The notes beneath the pieces were generated by a model. It saw only the letters and a program-made list of their open reading frames with translations. It was not told where the DNA came from and made no database searches. From contig NZ_PDJK01000002.1 of assembly GCF_002564045.1 (NCBI RefSeq), positions 4,464,001 to 4,528,000 of the forward strand: a stretch of 64,000 nt of DNA. The letters run 5' to 3'. The DNA is from Amycolatopsis sulphurea (lineage in GTDB: Bacteria; Actinomycetota; Actinomycetes; Mycobacteriales; Pseudonocardiaceae). Below, in pieces: positions 51,342 through 59,757 of the stretch (positions are counted from its first letter, which is position 1; every line of letters begins with the position of its first letter). The translations under genes were made by a program, and so were the position numbers.

Positions 51342-51794
51342 TCAGGCGGCGAGGGTGTAGTCGTTCCGGCAGGTGACGCGGGTGCCCATGGTGGCCCTCG
51401 TGCCCATGGTGACGTGGGTGCCGGAGGTGACTCGCGTGCCCATCGTGACTCGCGTGCCGCGGGTGACCATCGTGACTCGCGTGCCCATGGTGACCCTCGT
51501 GCCCATGGTGACGCGGGTGCCCCGAGTGACCCGTGTCCCCATCGTCACGCGCGTGCCGCAGGTGACGCGCGTGCCCCGGGTGACGCGAGTGCCCATGGTG
51601 ACCCGCGTGCCCCTCGTCACGCGGGTGCCCCGGGTCACCCTGGTCCCCATCGTCACCCGGGTTCCGCGGGTGACTCGTGTACCCCGCGTGACCCTGGTAC
51701 CGGAGGTCACACGCGTTCCGGGGACAGCAGCGACATCGCTGGGTGACGAAATGGTCTCGGTGATCGCCTGAGTGGGGGGCTGGACGCTCTGCAT
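51342..51794 (-). CDS. GTRVTx hexapeptide-repeat protein
   Basis: 150 residues. ATG 51794 has AGGAGG 7 nt upstream. After a 25-residue non-repeated head (MQSVQPPTQAITETISSPSD) come 20 copies of GTRVT[M/R/S/C] with one 3-residue break (VTR after copy 15) and two variants (GTHVTM, GTRATM), then the tail RNDYTLAA. Codons for the same residue vary widely (Gly GGT/GGG/GGA/GGC, Thr ACC/ACA/ACG/ACT, Arg AGG/CGA/CGG/CGC), so the protein sequence, not the DNA repeat, appears to be kept. No signal peptide or membrane segment. Two Cys sit at repeat ends. Alternating small/beta residues suggest a beta-solenoid. Family not recognised. Confidence 0.7.
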   Translation of the reverse strand: MQSVQPPTQAITETISSPSDVAAVPGTRVTSGTRVTRGTRVTRGTRVTMGTRVTRGTRVTRGTRVTMGTRVTRGTRVTCGTRVTMGTRVTRGTRVTMGTRVTMGTRVTMVTRGTRVTMGTRVTSGTHVTMGTRATMGTRVTCRNDYTLAA

Positions 51795-52069
51795 GAGGGG
51801 GCCTCCTGGGGCCGGTGCGTGACCTGCTGGGGCTGATGAAGGGGGCGCAAGGCCCGTACAGGTGAAAAAGCTACGAGCATTTCAGGGTTTCGACAAGGCG
51901 AGGTCCGCCGGTACGGCCGCCCGTACGGTGAGTTGCCATCATTCGGCGTGCGGGGCTTCGCCCCAACGTGCCAGCGGGGGCGAGCCAAGCGGCGGACGGC
52001 GCTTTCCGGACGGTGAACGGTGGGTGCGCCGCGCGGTGCCGGAAACCGGCATCCGATACGCTCACCGGC
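51795..52069. other. Divergent promoter region of the repeat protein and CtaJ-like gene
   Basis: 275 bp between divergent starts. Contains an imperfect inverted repeat CGGTACGGCCGCCCGTACGG near 51911-51931, and no gene. Confidence 0.4.
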
Positions 52070-52321
52070 GTGAACGTTGTCGAGACGATCCTGGTCTACG
52101 CGGTCATCCCCCTGGCCATCTACCTGGTGGTCGGCGCGGCCACCCTGCGGAAGAAGTCCTCGGGGACGCAGCGTTACCGGCCGGGTCAGCCGTGGGAGTA
52201 CCCCGCGATGTGGTGGACCGGCAATCCGGAGGGCGTCGGTGCCGCCCACGGTGCCGGTGCGGAGACTGCGGTGCCCGCGGGCACCGCGACGGCAGCGGGA
52301 GGCGCTCGTGGCAAGTGGTGA
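52070..52321 (+). CDS. CtaJ-like small membrane protein (cytochrome aa3-associated)
   Basis: 83 residues. One N-terminal membrane segment (ETILVYAVIPLAIYLVVGAA) followed by a conserved cytoplasmic tail (RYRPGQPWEYPAMWWTGNPE). This pattern matches what I recall as the actinobacterial aa3-oxidase subunit CtaJ, but no oxidase genes are near, so the assignment is tentative. GTG 52070. The next gene starts 14 nt before its end. Confidence 0.55.
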   Translation: MNVVETILVYAVIPLAIYLVVGAATLRKKSSGTQRYRPGQPWEYPAMWWTGNPEGVGAAHGAGAETAVPAGTATAAGGARGKW

Positions 52322-52793
52322 GCTGACCCACCCGGTCGGGGTGGCGGAGAAGGACCTCGCGTTCGGCGAGGTGATCACGGGCAGCGGGCGCCTGTCAGCG
52401 GCGAAGATGTACGAGCCTGCTCCGCCGGACACTCCGTTCAGCGTGCAGCAGCTGGCTCGTCTCGACGAGGCGCTGACCTTTGCGAGCCGGGAGACCGGGC
52501 TCGCCTTCAGCGTCTATCTCGGCGACCTGGCCGAGGACACCCGTGCCGAGGCAGAGCGGCTGCACGCGACCACCGCGGACCCGCGTGACTCGGTGCTCGT
52601 CGCCGTTTCGCCGACGCAGCGGGCGATCGAGATCGTCACCGGGCAGCGCGCGCACCTGCGGCTTCCCGACCGCGGCGCGAACCTCGCGGTGGCGAGCATG
52701 GTCGCCTCCTTCAAGGAGGGTGACCTGGTGGGCGGGCTCGTCAACGCCCTCCGGATGCTCAGTGACCAGGCCGGCCCCGCGCCGAAGCACTAG
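52308..52793 (+). CDS. DUF5130-family (TPM-like) protein
   Basis: 161 residues. GTG 52308 has GGGAGG 5 nt upstream and overlaps the previous gene. LTFASRETGLAFSVYLGDLA, DSVLVAVSPTQRAIEIVTGQ and ANLAVASMVASFKEGDLVGG fit DUF5130, a TPM-like fold. Membrane-associated function unknown. Followed by the 55-bp palindrome. Confidence 0.7.
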   Translation: MASGELTHPVGVAEKDLAFGEVITGSGRLSAAKMYEPAPPDTPFSVQQLARLDEALTFASRETGLAFSVYLGDLAEDTRAEAERLHATTADPRDSVLVAVSPTQRAIEIVTGQRAHLRLPDRGANLAVASMVASFKEGDLVGGLVNALRMLSDQAGPAPKH

Positions 52794-52805
52794 CTACGCT
52801 TGAGA

Positions 52806-52860
52806 AGCTGTGAAGGGGCCCTTCACGGACTCTGAGTCCGTGAAGGGCCCCTTCACAGCT
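52806..52860. terminator. Perfect 55-bp palindrome (27-bp arms)
   Basis: Starts AGCTGTGAAGGGGCCCTTCA, is perfectly self-complementary around the central T at 52833, and each arm itself contains the smaller palindrome TGAAGGGNCCCTTCA. It lies between the convergent DUF5130 and pepN stops (13 bp from pepN's stop), so it can terminate both. Related copies: 46726-46780 and 59494-59524. Confidence 0.8.
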
Positions 52861-52872
52861 TTCGGGGTCGGG

Positions 52873-55446
52873 TCAGGCCTGGCTGTCGAAGTCGCGGGCG
52901 GCGAGTGCCCGCACGATGCCCGCGCGGCCCTCGGACACCAGCCGGCGCAGTGCCGCCGGGTGCTCGCCCGCGAGCCATGCGTCGGCGGCGGTCACCGTGG
53001 CCGGTTCGACCGCCCACGACGGGAACAGCCCGACCGCGGTCGGCTGCGCGCGCTCGCTGGACCGGCGCGCCCACACGTCGTCGATCACCTCGAAGTACCG
53101 CGCGACGTACTCGCCGAGCAGGTGCTTCTGGCCGGGGTGCGAGAACCCGGCGATGAGCGCGTCGCTGACCGCGTTGGGGATCTCGTCGTCGTAGATCGCC
53201 CGCTGCCAGGTCTGGGCCTTGGACTCCGCGGTCGGGCGCAGCGCCCGGCTCCGCTCGGCGTGGCGGCGGCCGGCCGCGGTGTCGTCCGAAGCCAGCTCGG
53301 CGTCGATCTCGGTGGCGCCGGCTTTGCCATGCGCGACAAGGGTTTGCAGCAGACGCCAGCGCAGATCGGTGTCCACGGTCAGGCCCGGCAGCGGTGCGGA
53401 TCCGTCCAGCCAGCCCGCGATCACCGTCACGGTGTCCTCGTCGAGCACCGCGCCGGCCAGGGAGTTCACGAAGGCCAGCTGGTGGTCCGAGCCGGGCTCG
53501 GCGGTACGGGCCAGCTCCAGCAGCTGCCCGGACAGCGCGGGCCAGCCCTCCGCGGCCGCCCACTTCTGCTCGGCGTAGGAGTTGAGCGCGGTCTGTGCCT
53601 GCAGCAGCAGCCGCTGCACCACGCCGACCTCGCTCTCCGCGTGGATGCCGCGGGTGACCAGGGTGACGAAGTCGCGGGCCTTGAGTTCCGCCTCGCGGGT
53701 CATTTCCCAGGCCGCCGACCAGCACAGCGTGCGCGGCAGCGGTTCGGTGATGTCCGCGATCCGGTCGATCAGCGTGGTCAGCGACGCCGGGTCGAGCCGC
53801 ATCCGGCAGTAGGTCAGGTCGTCGTCGTTGACCAGCACGAGCCGGCCCGCGGGCTGCCCGGCCAGCTCCGGCACCTCGGTGCGTTCGCCGGACACGTCCA
53901 GCTCCACCCGGTTGATCCGGGTGATCCGGCCTTCGCCGTCCTCGTCGTACACGCCGACCGCGACCCGGTGCGTGCGCAGCTCGCCGGCCCCGGGCTTGGC
54001 GCCGGTCTGCACCACGGCGAACGAGGCGAACGTGCCGTCCGCGGCGACCTCGTAGCGTGGGCTCAGCGAGTTCAGGCCGGTGGTCTCCAGCCATTCCGCG
54101 CTCCACCACGAGAGATCGCGCCCGGACGCCTCTTCGAGCGCGGCCAGCAGATCGGCCAGGGTGGCGTTGCCCCAGGCGTGCTTGCCGAAGTACACCTTCA
54201 GCCCGTCGAGGAAGTGCTCGATGCCGACGTAGGCGACCAGCTGCTTGAGCACGCTGGCGCCCTTGGCATAGGTGATGCCGTCGAAGTTCACCTCGACCGC
54301 GTGCAGATCGACGATGTCGGCCGCGATAGGGTGGGTGGAGGGCAGCTGGTCCTGCCGGTAGGCCCAGGACTTCTCGATGTTCGCGAAGCTGGTCCAGGCG
54401 TTCTTGTACTCGGTCGCCTCGGCCTGGGAGAACACGCTGGCGAAGGTCGCGAACGACTCGTTCAGCCACAGGTCGTCCCACCAGCGCATGGTGACCAGGT
54501 CGCCGAACCACATGTGCGCCATCTCGTGCAGCAGCGTCTCCGCCCGCCGCTCGTAGGCGTAGCGGGTGACTCGGCTGCGGAAGACATAGTCCTCAAGGAA
54601 GGTGACCGCGCCGGCGTTCTCCATCGCGCCCGCGTTGAACTCCGGCACGAACAGCTGGTCGTACTTGGAGAACGGGTACGGGGTGGCGAACTTCTCGTGG
54701 TAGAAGGCGAAGCCCTGCTTGGTCTCGGTGAACAGCCGCTCCGCGTCGAGGTATTCGGCCAGCGACGCGCGGCAGTACAGACCCAGCGGGATCGTCCGGT
54801 GCTCGTCCCGGAACTCGTCGCGCCATTCCGCGAACGGGCCGGCCACCAGCGCCACCAGGTAGGTGGAGATCCGCTCGGACTCGGCGAACCGGGTGCGGCG
54901 GCCGCCCTCGGCGGTGTCCTCGGCGGAGGCGGCGAGCGCGTTCGACACGATCTTCCAGTCGCGCGGGGCGTGCACGGTGATCCGGTAGACCGACTTCAGG
55001 TCCGGCTGGTCGAAACAGGCGAACATGCGCTTGGCGTCCGCCGTCTCGAACTGGGTGTACAGGTACACCCCGTCGTCGACCGGGTCGACGAAGCGGTGCA
55101 GGCCTTCGCCGGTGTTCATGTACTGGCAGTCCGCGGTGACCACCAGCTCGTTCTCCGCGGCGAGGCCGGGCAGGGCGATGCCCTGGTCCTCGGTGTAACC
55201 GCTGACGTCGAGAGCGGTGCCGTTGAGCACCGCGCTGCGGACGCCCTCGGCGACGAGGTCGATCCAGGACGACTCGCCGGGGCGGGCGGCCGAGAACCGC
55301 ACGGTGGTGGTGGAGAGGAAGGTCTTCTCCCCGGGACCGCCGTGGCCGTCGGTCAGGTCCAGCTCGATGTCGTAGGAGGCGACTGCCAGCAGGCCGGAGC
55401 GCTGCAGGGCTTCGTCACGAGTCAGGTTGGGGGCGGGCACGGGCAC
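52873..55446 (-). CDS. pepN: Aminopeptidase N (M1 zinc metallopeptidase)
   Basis: 857 residues. Exopeptidase motif NAGAMENAG (~residue 267) and zinc site LLHEMAHMWFGDLV with the third ligand in LWLNESFA (~300-330), as in actinobacterial PepN, which trims N-terminal residues in the cytoplasm. The C-terminal ERAP1-like helical domain runs to FDSQA. GTG 55446 (VPVPAPNLTRDEAL) chosen; a GTG at 55440 is equally good. Divergent from the nitroreductase gene. Confidence 0.95.
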   Translation of the reverse strand: MPVPAPNLTRDEALQRSGLLAVASYDIELDLTDGHGGPGEKTFLSTTTVRFSAARPGESSWIDLVAEGVRSAVLNGTALDVSGYTEDQGIALPGLAAENELVVTADCQYMNTGEGLHRFVDPVDDGVYLYTQFETADAKRMFACFDQPDLKSVYRITVHAPRDWKIVSNALAASAEDTAEGGRRTRFAESERISTYLVALVAGPFAEWRDEFRDEHRTIPLGLYCRASLAEYLDAERLFTETKQGFAFYHEKFATPYPFSKYDQLFVPEFNAGAMENAGAVTFLEDYVFRSRVTRYAYERRAETLLHEMAHMWFGDLVTMRWWDDLWLNESFATFASVFSQAEATEYKNAWTSFANIEKSWAYRQDQLPSTHPIAADIVDLHAVEVNFDGITYAKGASVLKQLVAYVGIEHFLDGLKVYFGKHAWGNATLADLLAALEEASGRDLSWWSAEWLETTGLNSLSPRYEVAADGTFASFAVVQTGAKPGAGELRTHRVAVGVYDEDGEGRITRINRVELDVSGERTEVPELAGQPAGRLVLVNDDDLTYCRMRLDPASLTTLIDRIADITEPLPRTLCWSAAWEMTREAELKARDFVTLVTRGIHAESEVGVVQRLLLQAQTALNSYAEQKWAAAEGWPALSGQLLELARTAEPGSDHQLAFVNSLAGAVLDEDTVTVIAGWLDGSAPLPGLTVDTDLRWRLLQTLVAHGKAGATEIDAELASDDTAAGRRHAERSRALRPTAESKAQTWQRAIYDDEIPNAVSDALIAGFSHPGQKHLLGEYVARYFEVIDDVWARRSSERAQPTAVGLFPSWAVEPATVTAADAWLAGEHPAALRRLVSEGRAGIVRALAARDFDSQA

Positions 55447-55612
55447 CTCTGGTCTTCGATTCCGGTTACGGTTTGCACACTGCCGAGCATCCAATCATGG
55501 CCGGGGCGTGCCCGGCGAGAAGGGAACAATCCGGCCGGTGCCCGGCGTTGCCGCCTGATGAGGGGACAGTCCCCGCGGCTCCGGCCGAACTTCGTCGAGG
55601 AGTATCTGACAG

Positions 55613-56230
55613 ATGACTGTCGCGTCCCAACCGGTGAAGGTGGATTTCTACTTCGACCCGGTCTGCCCGTACGCCTGGATCACCTCGCGCTGGATCCTCG
55701 AAGTGGAGAAGCACCGCGAGCTGGATCTGACCTTCCGGGTGATGAGCCTGTCGGTGCTCAACGAGGACCGCGAAGGCCTGCCGGCGGAGTACAAGGCGCT
55801 GATGAAGGGCGGCTGGGCGCCGGTCCGGGTGGCGATCGCGCTCGCCGAGCACCTGGGCCAGGACGTGGTGCGTGCTTTCTACACCGAGTTCGGCACCCGC
55901 TATCACAATCAGGGCAACAAGGACCGCACCGTCGTGCTGAAGGAGGCGCTGGACGCCGTCGGCGCGCCGGAGCTGTTCGTCGCGGGCGAATCCACCGAAT
56001 ACGACGAAGCTCTGCGGAAAAGCCACCGCGAGGGCATGGACCCGGTGGGCATGGACGTCGGCACGCCGACCATTCACGTGAACGACGTAGCGTTCTTCGG
56101 CCCGGTGCTCGGCTCCATCCCGCGGGGCGAGGACGCGCTGAAGCTCTTCGACGGAGCCGTGGCGATGGCCAGCTACCCGGACTTTTTCGAGCTCAAGCGC
56201 ACCCGTAGCGGTGAGCTGAACTTCAGCTGA
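55613..56230 (+). CDS. Mycothiol-dependent nitroreductase-like DsbA-family protein
   Basis: 205 residues, close to Rv2466c of M. tuberculosis: VDFYFDPVCPYAWITSRWIL, HNQGNKDR, LRKSHREGMDPVGMDVGTPT and the C-terminal YPDFFELKRTR. The active-site Cys is in CPYA, so the second Cys of a CxxC is Ala in this sequence. The thioredoxin fold with a helical insert reduces nitro compounds or disulfides with mycothiol. It overlaps the MBL gene tail-to-tail by 8 nt. Confidence 0.85.
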   Translation: MTVASQPVKVDFYFDPVCPYAWITSRWILEVEKHRELDLTFRVMSLSVLNEDREGLPAEYKALMKGGWAPVRVAIALAEHLGQDVVRAFYTEFGTRYHNQGNKDRTVVLKEALDAVGAPELFVAGESTEYDEALRKSHREGMDPVGMDVGTPTIHVNDVAFFGPVLGSIPRGEDALKLFDGAVAMASYPDFFELKRTRSGELNFS

Positions 56231-57023
56231 CTCCCGCTGACGCCAGTGCCGCACGCGTCACGTCGGCCGGGTAAGGCGACGCGGCGATCGCCTCGGCAGG
56301 CGTGACGCCTGCGGCTTTCAGCCCGGCGAGCACGCGGAGCCCGTCACAGTGCTGCCGGACGAATGCCGCGTCCACCGGCTCGCCGTGTCCGGGGACGACG
56401 ACGTGCGGTTCCAGCGCGAGGAGTGCGTCCAGCGCGGCCGGCCATGCGGCGAGGTGGGTGTCCGGGCCGAAGGAGTCCGCGGTGAACCCGTGCGGACCGT
56501 GCTCGACCAGGTCCCCGGCGAAGACGACCCCGGCGTCCGGAACGTGGACCAGCAGGTCGTGGTCGGTGTGACCGGGGCCGGGATGACGCAGTACGGCGGT
56601 GCGGCCGCCGAGATCGAGTTCCGCGTGGGCATGCACCGGATGGCCGGGGAGTGTGATCGACGTGCGTTCGAGGGCGTCGGAGATTTCCGGCTTGCCTTCT
56701 TTGCGGTACTGGGCGGCGCGTTTCCGCCGTTCGGAATCGCCGTGTTCGGCCAGTTCGGTGACACATCCGGCCTGCGCCCACACTTCACACGGCAGGAACG
56801 GCGTGGTGCCGAAGGAATGGTCGAAGTGGGCGTGCGTGCAGACCACGGCCCACGGGAGTGCGGTCAGCTCGCGCACTGCGGCGGCCAGCTCGGCACCTTG
56901 GTCGACGTCGCCCCTGGTGTCGACCACCAGGCAACGTTCGGCGCCGAGCACCAGCCCGACGGTCAGGTCCAGCTCCTCGTACCGGCGCACGTGAATGCCG
57001 TCGGCGACCTCGGTCCAGCTCAT
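56223..57023 (-). CDS. MBL-fold metallo-hydrolase
   Basis: 266 residues. CTHAHFDHSFG gives the HxHxDH zinc motif near residue 62; further ligands in HPGPGHTDHDLL, VFAGDLVEHG and VVPGHGEPVD. Resembles the glyoxalase II/quorum-quenching subclass, substrate unknown. ATG 57023 overlaps the ComB stop by 4 nt, so the two are co-translated. Convergent with the nitroreductase gene. Confidence 0.9.
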   Translation of the reverse strand: MSWTEVADGIHVRRYEELDLTVGLVLGAERCLVVDTRGDVDQGAELAAAVRELTALPWAVVCTHAHFDHSFGTTPFLPCEVWAQAGCVTELAEHGDSERRKRAAQYRKEGKPEISDALERTSITLPGHPVHAHAELDLGGRTAVLRHPGPGHTDHDLLVHVPDAGVVFAGDLVEHGPHGFTADSFGPDTHLAAWPAALDALLALEPHVVVPGHGEPVDAAFVRQHCDGLRVLAGLKAAGVTPAEAIAASPYPADVTRAALASAGVS

Positions 57024-57766
57024 CGGGCCTCCAAGATTCCGTCGGCCAGTACCGGCACGCTGCCGCTGACGTCGAGCTGCGCGGCGAGCGTGAGGTCGTT
57101 TCCGTGTGCCGCGGTCGCCAGCTCGCGGCCCGACACACAGGTGAGCAGAGCCGCGTGCACGTCGGATGCCGAGTATGCCGCCTCTGCCAGCGCTGCTTCC
57201 GCCGAGAGGGACCGGCCGTCCTCGGCCAGAGCCGCGACGATCGCGCCTGCGCCCAGCTGATCTTCGACGCAGGGGCGAAGCGGGCCGAACTTTTCGCCTG
57301 GGTTGAAGAGGTCCACGCCCCAGCGTTCCCCGGCCGGAATCACGCCGATCGGCTTGCCTCCGGCCAGCGCGCTTGCTTTCGCTGCGACCGCGGACGCGTT
57401 GCGCAAGCATCCGGCGAGGACGTGCGCGCCGGTTTCCGCTGCCGTGGCGCACAACGTCGCTCCGTTCGGGGAGGGGAGCGCGAGCAGTGTGCCGGACGGG
57501 ATCTCCGTCACAGAAGACGGCCGGAGTGTCCACTGTGTTTCGCCCGCGAGCACGGCGCCGGCCTCGCGGGCGGAAGCTGCTCCGCGTTCGTCGCGCCACC
57601 GGATCGGCCGGATCCGGCCGCCGCGGGCGACGACGAGATCCGTTGTGGTGCTGAAGGAAAGCACGTCGACGATGATCAGCACGGCGCAGTCCCGGCCCAG
57701 CGCGGTGACTCCTTCGCCACCCCATTCGAGCCGGACCGCGGCGCCGGGCTGGTTCGTGATGTTCAC
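57020..57766 (-). CDS. 2-phosphosulfolactate phosphatase family protein (ComB)
   Basis: 248 residues. VLIIVDVLSFSTTTDLVVAR, LALPSPNGATLCA, VLAGCLRNASAVA and FGPLRPCVEDQLGAGAIVAAL match ComB, which dephosphorylates 2-phosphosulfolactate with Mg2+. Actinomycetes do not make coenzyme M, so its physiological substrate here is open. GTG 57766 start. Divergent from rpiB, 45 bp apart, so promoters overlap. Confidence 0.8.
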   Translation of the reverse strand: MNITNQPGAAVRLEWGGEGVTALGRDCAVLIIVDVLSFSTTTDLVVARGGRIRPIRWRDERGAASAREAGAVLAGETQWTLRPSSVTEIPSGTLLALPSPNGATLCATAAETGAHVLAGCLRNASAVAAKASALAGGKPIGVIPAGERWGVDLFNPGEKFGPLRPCVEDQLGAGAIVAALAEDGRSLSAEAALAEAAYSASDVHAALLTCVSGRELATAAHGNDLTLAAQLDVSGSVPVLADGILEAR

Positions 57767-57811
57767 CCCCGGAGCATGCCGGGTGCGGGATGGGGTGGCA
57801 GACTCCGGCCT

Positions 57812-58285
57812 GTGCGCGTCTACTTGGGATCCGATCACGCCGGCTTCGAGCTGAAGAACCACCTCGTCCGCCATCTCGGCGAACAGGGCCACGAGATCGT
57901 CGACGTCGGCCCGCATGTCTACGACGCGGCCGACGATTACCCGGCGTTCTGCGTGGAGACCGCCCGCCGCGTGGTCGCCGACGAGGGCAGCCTCGGAATC
58001 GTGATCGGTGGTTCCGGCAATGGCGAGCAGATCGCCGCGAACAAGGTGCCCGGTGCGCGCGCGGGGCTCGGCTGGAGTGTCGAGACCGCGAAGCTGTGCC
58101 GTGAGCACAACCACGCCCAGCTCCTCGGCGTCGGTGCGCGGATGCACACCGAGGACCAGGCGACGGAGATCGTCGAGGCCTTTCTGGCCACCCCGCCATC
58201 GCCGGACGAGCGGCACGCGCGCCGGGTCCGGCAGCTGCTGGACTACGAGCGCACCGGCACCCCTCCGCCGCTGCCGGAGGCCTGA
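57812..58285 (+). CDS. rpiB: Ribose-5-phosphate isomerase B
   Basis: 157 residues, the mycobacterial RpiB type: VYLGSDHAGFELKNHL with the phosphate-binding Asp-His, and GSGNGEQIAANKVPGARA, where Glu replaces the Cys base of the E. coli enzyme. Interconverts ribose-5-P and ribulose-5-P. GTG 57812. The glycosylase ATG shares one base with its stop. Confidence 0.9.
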   Translation: MRVYLGSDHAGFELKNHLVRHLGEQGHEIVDVGPHVYDAADDYPAFCVETARRVVADEGSLGIVIGGSGNGEQIAANKVPGARAGLGWSVETAKLCREHNHAQLLGVGARMHTEDQATEIVEAFLATPPSPDERHARRVRQLLDYERTGTPPPLPEA

Positions 58286-59094
58286 TGCCCGAAGGGCACA
58301 CGCTGCACCGGCTGGCCCGCCTGCATCAGCGCCGGTACGCGGGTGCGCCGGTCTCGGTCGGCAGCCCGCAAGGTCGTTTCACGGCTGAAGCGGCGACGCT
58401 CGACGGCCAGGTGCTTACCTCCGCGGAAGCACACGGGAAGCATCTGTTCCACCACTACGGTCCACTTGGGACAGTGCACGTCCACTTGGGCCTTTACGGC
58501 ACGTTCGCCGAATCGGCGCTGCCCGAAGCGGATCCGGTCGGCCAGGTGCGGATGCGGCTGGCGGGCCGGACACACTGGACCGACCTGCGCGGCCCGAACC
58601 GCTGTGAACTCCTCGACGCCGCCCAGGTCGACGCGATCAAGGCCCGCCTCGGCCCCGACCCGCTGCGCCGCGACGCGAAACCGGACCGGGCGTGGGAGCG
58701 GATCACCCGCTCGCGCTCGTCCGTGGCCGCGTTGCTGATGGATCAGGCCGTGCTGGCCGGGGTCGGCAACGTCTACCGCGCCGAAGTGCTGTTCCGGCAC
58801 GGCGTCGCCCCGCTGGTCCCCGGCCGCGCGCTGGACCGCGCGCTCTGGAACGACATGTGGGCCGACCTGGTGACTCTGATGCGCGCCGGGGTACGGGTGG
58901 GGCGGATCGACACCGTCGCCCCGGAACACCTGCCCGCCGCGATGGGCCGCGCCCCGCGCGAAGACCGGCACGGCGGCGAGGTGTACGTCTACCGGCGCAC
59001 CGGGATGCCGTGCCTGGTGTGCGGAACCGCGGTGGCGTATCAGGACTTGGCGGGGCGGAAGTTGTATTGGTGCCCTACCTGCCAGCCTGGTTGA
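58285..59094 (+). CDS. Fpg/Nei-family DNA glycosylase (Nei-type)
   Basis: 269 residues. N-terminus MPEGHT (catalytic Pro2, Glu3; the H-T after it marks the Nei2 rather than MutM branch), conserved HGKHLFHHY, HTH H2TH region GNVYRAEVLFRHGV, and a C-terminal zinc finger CLVCGT and WCPTC. Removes oxidised pyrimidines and nicks DNA. Coupled to rpiB (TGATG). Confidence 0.9.
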   Translation: MPEGHTLHRLARLHQRRYAGAPVSVGSPQGRFTAEAATLDGQVLTSAEAHGKHLFHHYGPLGTVHVHLGLYGTFAESALPEADPVGQVRMRLAGRTHWTDLRGPNRCELLDAAQVDAIKARLGPDPLRRDAKPDRAWERITRSRSSVAALLMDQAVLAGVGNVYRAEVLFRHGVAPLVPGRALDRALWNDMWADLVTLMRAGVRVGRIDTVAPEHLPAAMGRAPREDRHGGEVYVYRRTGMPCLVCGTAVAYQDLAGRKLYWCPTCQPG

Positions 59095-59493
59095 TCGGGT
59101 GGCCGGGGCGTTCGGTGGCCGGGGTGGGTCGGGGTGGGTCAGGCCAGGCCTGGTTGGGTTGGGTTGGGTTGGGTTGGACCAGGCCAGGCCAGGGCAGGTC
59201 AGGTTGGGCAGGGTTGGTTGGGTTGGACCAGGGTTGGACCGGACTGGGCTGGGTCGGATGAGTGGCTGGGGGAAGTGATCGGGGCCGAGCCTGGCGAGTG
59301 GCCGGGCCAGCGGGAGTTGCCGGGGCCAGGCCCGAGGAGTGGCCAGGGTGCTGGGGCCGGTGGGGTGTGAGGGGTGTTTTGGGTGGGGCACTGGTGGGTG
59401 AACGGGTGCGGCGGTCTGTCGAGTCGGTGGGTGGTGCGTGGGGTCGTTCGGGTGCGCTGGGTGCGGCGCGGCTCGTGCCCGAGGGGCGATTCT

Positions 59494-59524
59494 CAAGGCT
59501 GTGAAGGGGCCCTTCACAGCCTTG
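59494..59524. terminator. 31-bp palindrome of the TGAAGGGGCCCTTCA family
   Basis: CAAGGCTGTGAAGGG and its complement around one central G. Third copy of the family, here between the Nei-type gene and the DUF1542 gene, which converge. Confidence 0.65.
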
Positions 59525-59629
59525 GTTTGGGCGTTTCGGGCACGAGCGAGGTGGGTCGGCGCGCCATGTGGGTGTGCCGGGGAGTTGCGCCCGCGCGGCA
59601 GGTAGGTAGGGCAGCACCGGAGGATCCTT

Positions 59630-59757
59630 GCGGGTGCCGCGGGTGCCGCGGGTGCCGCGGGTGCCGCGGGTGCCGCGGGTGCCGCGGGTGCCGCGGGTGC
59701 CGCGGGTGCCGCGGGTGCCGCGGGTGCCGCGGGTGCCGCGGGTGCCGCGGGTGCCGG
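59630..59757. repeat. 9-bp tandem repeat (GCGGGTGCC), about 14 copies
   Basis: Near-identical copies of GCGGGTGCC. Unlike the GTRVT gene the units are almost invariant at the DNA level, as expected for recent slippage. On the minus strand it would read Gly-Thr-Arg repeats. Confidence 0.9.

Noticed and set aside
51373..51771. Plus-strand frame of VTRVPM-type repeats in the hexapeptide region
   Set aside because: No ribosome-binding site or distinct head/tail. The minus frame has AGGAGG, unique ends and consistent Gly-Thr-Arg-Val-Thr units.
59630..59757. CRISPR-like array
   Set aside because: The units are contiguous 9-mers with no spacers, and no cas gene is present. It is simple tandem slippage.
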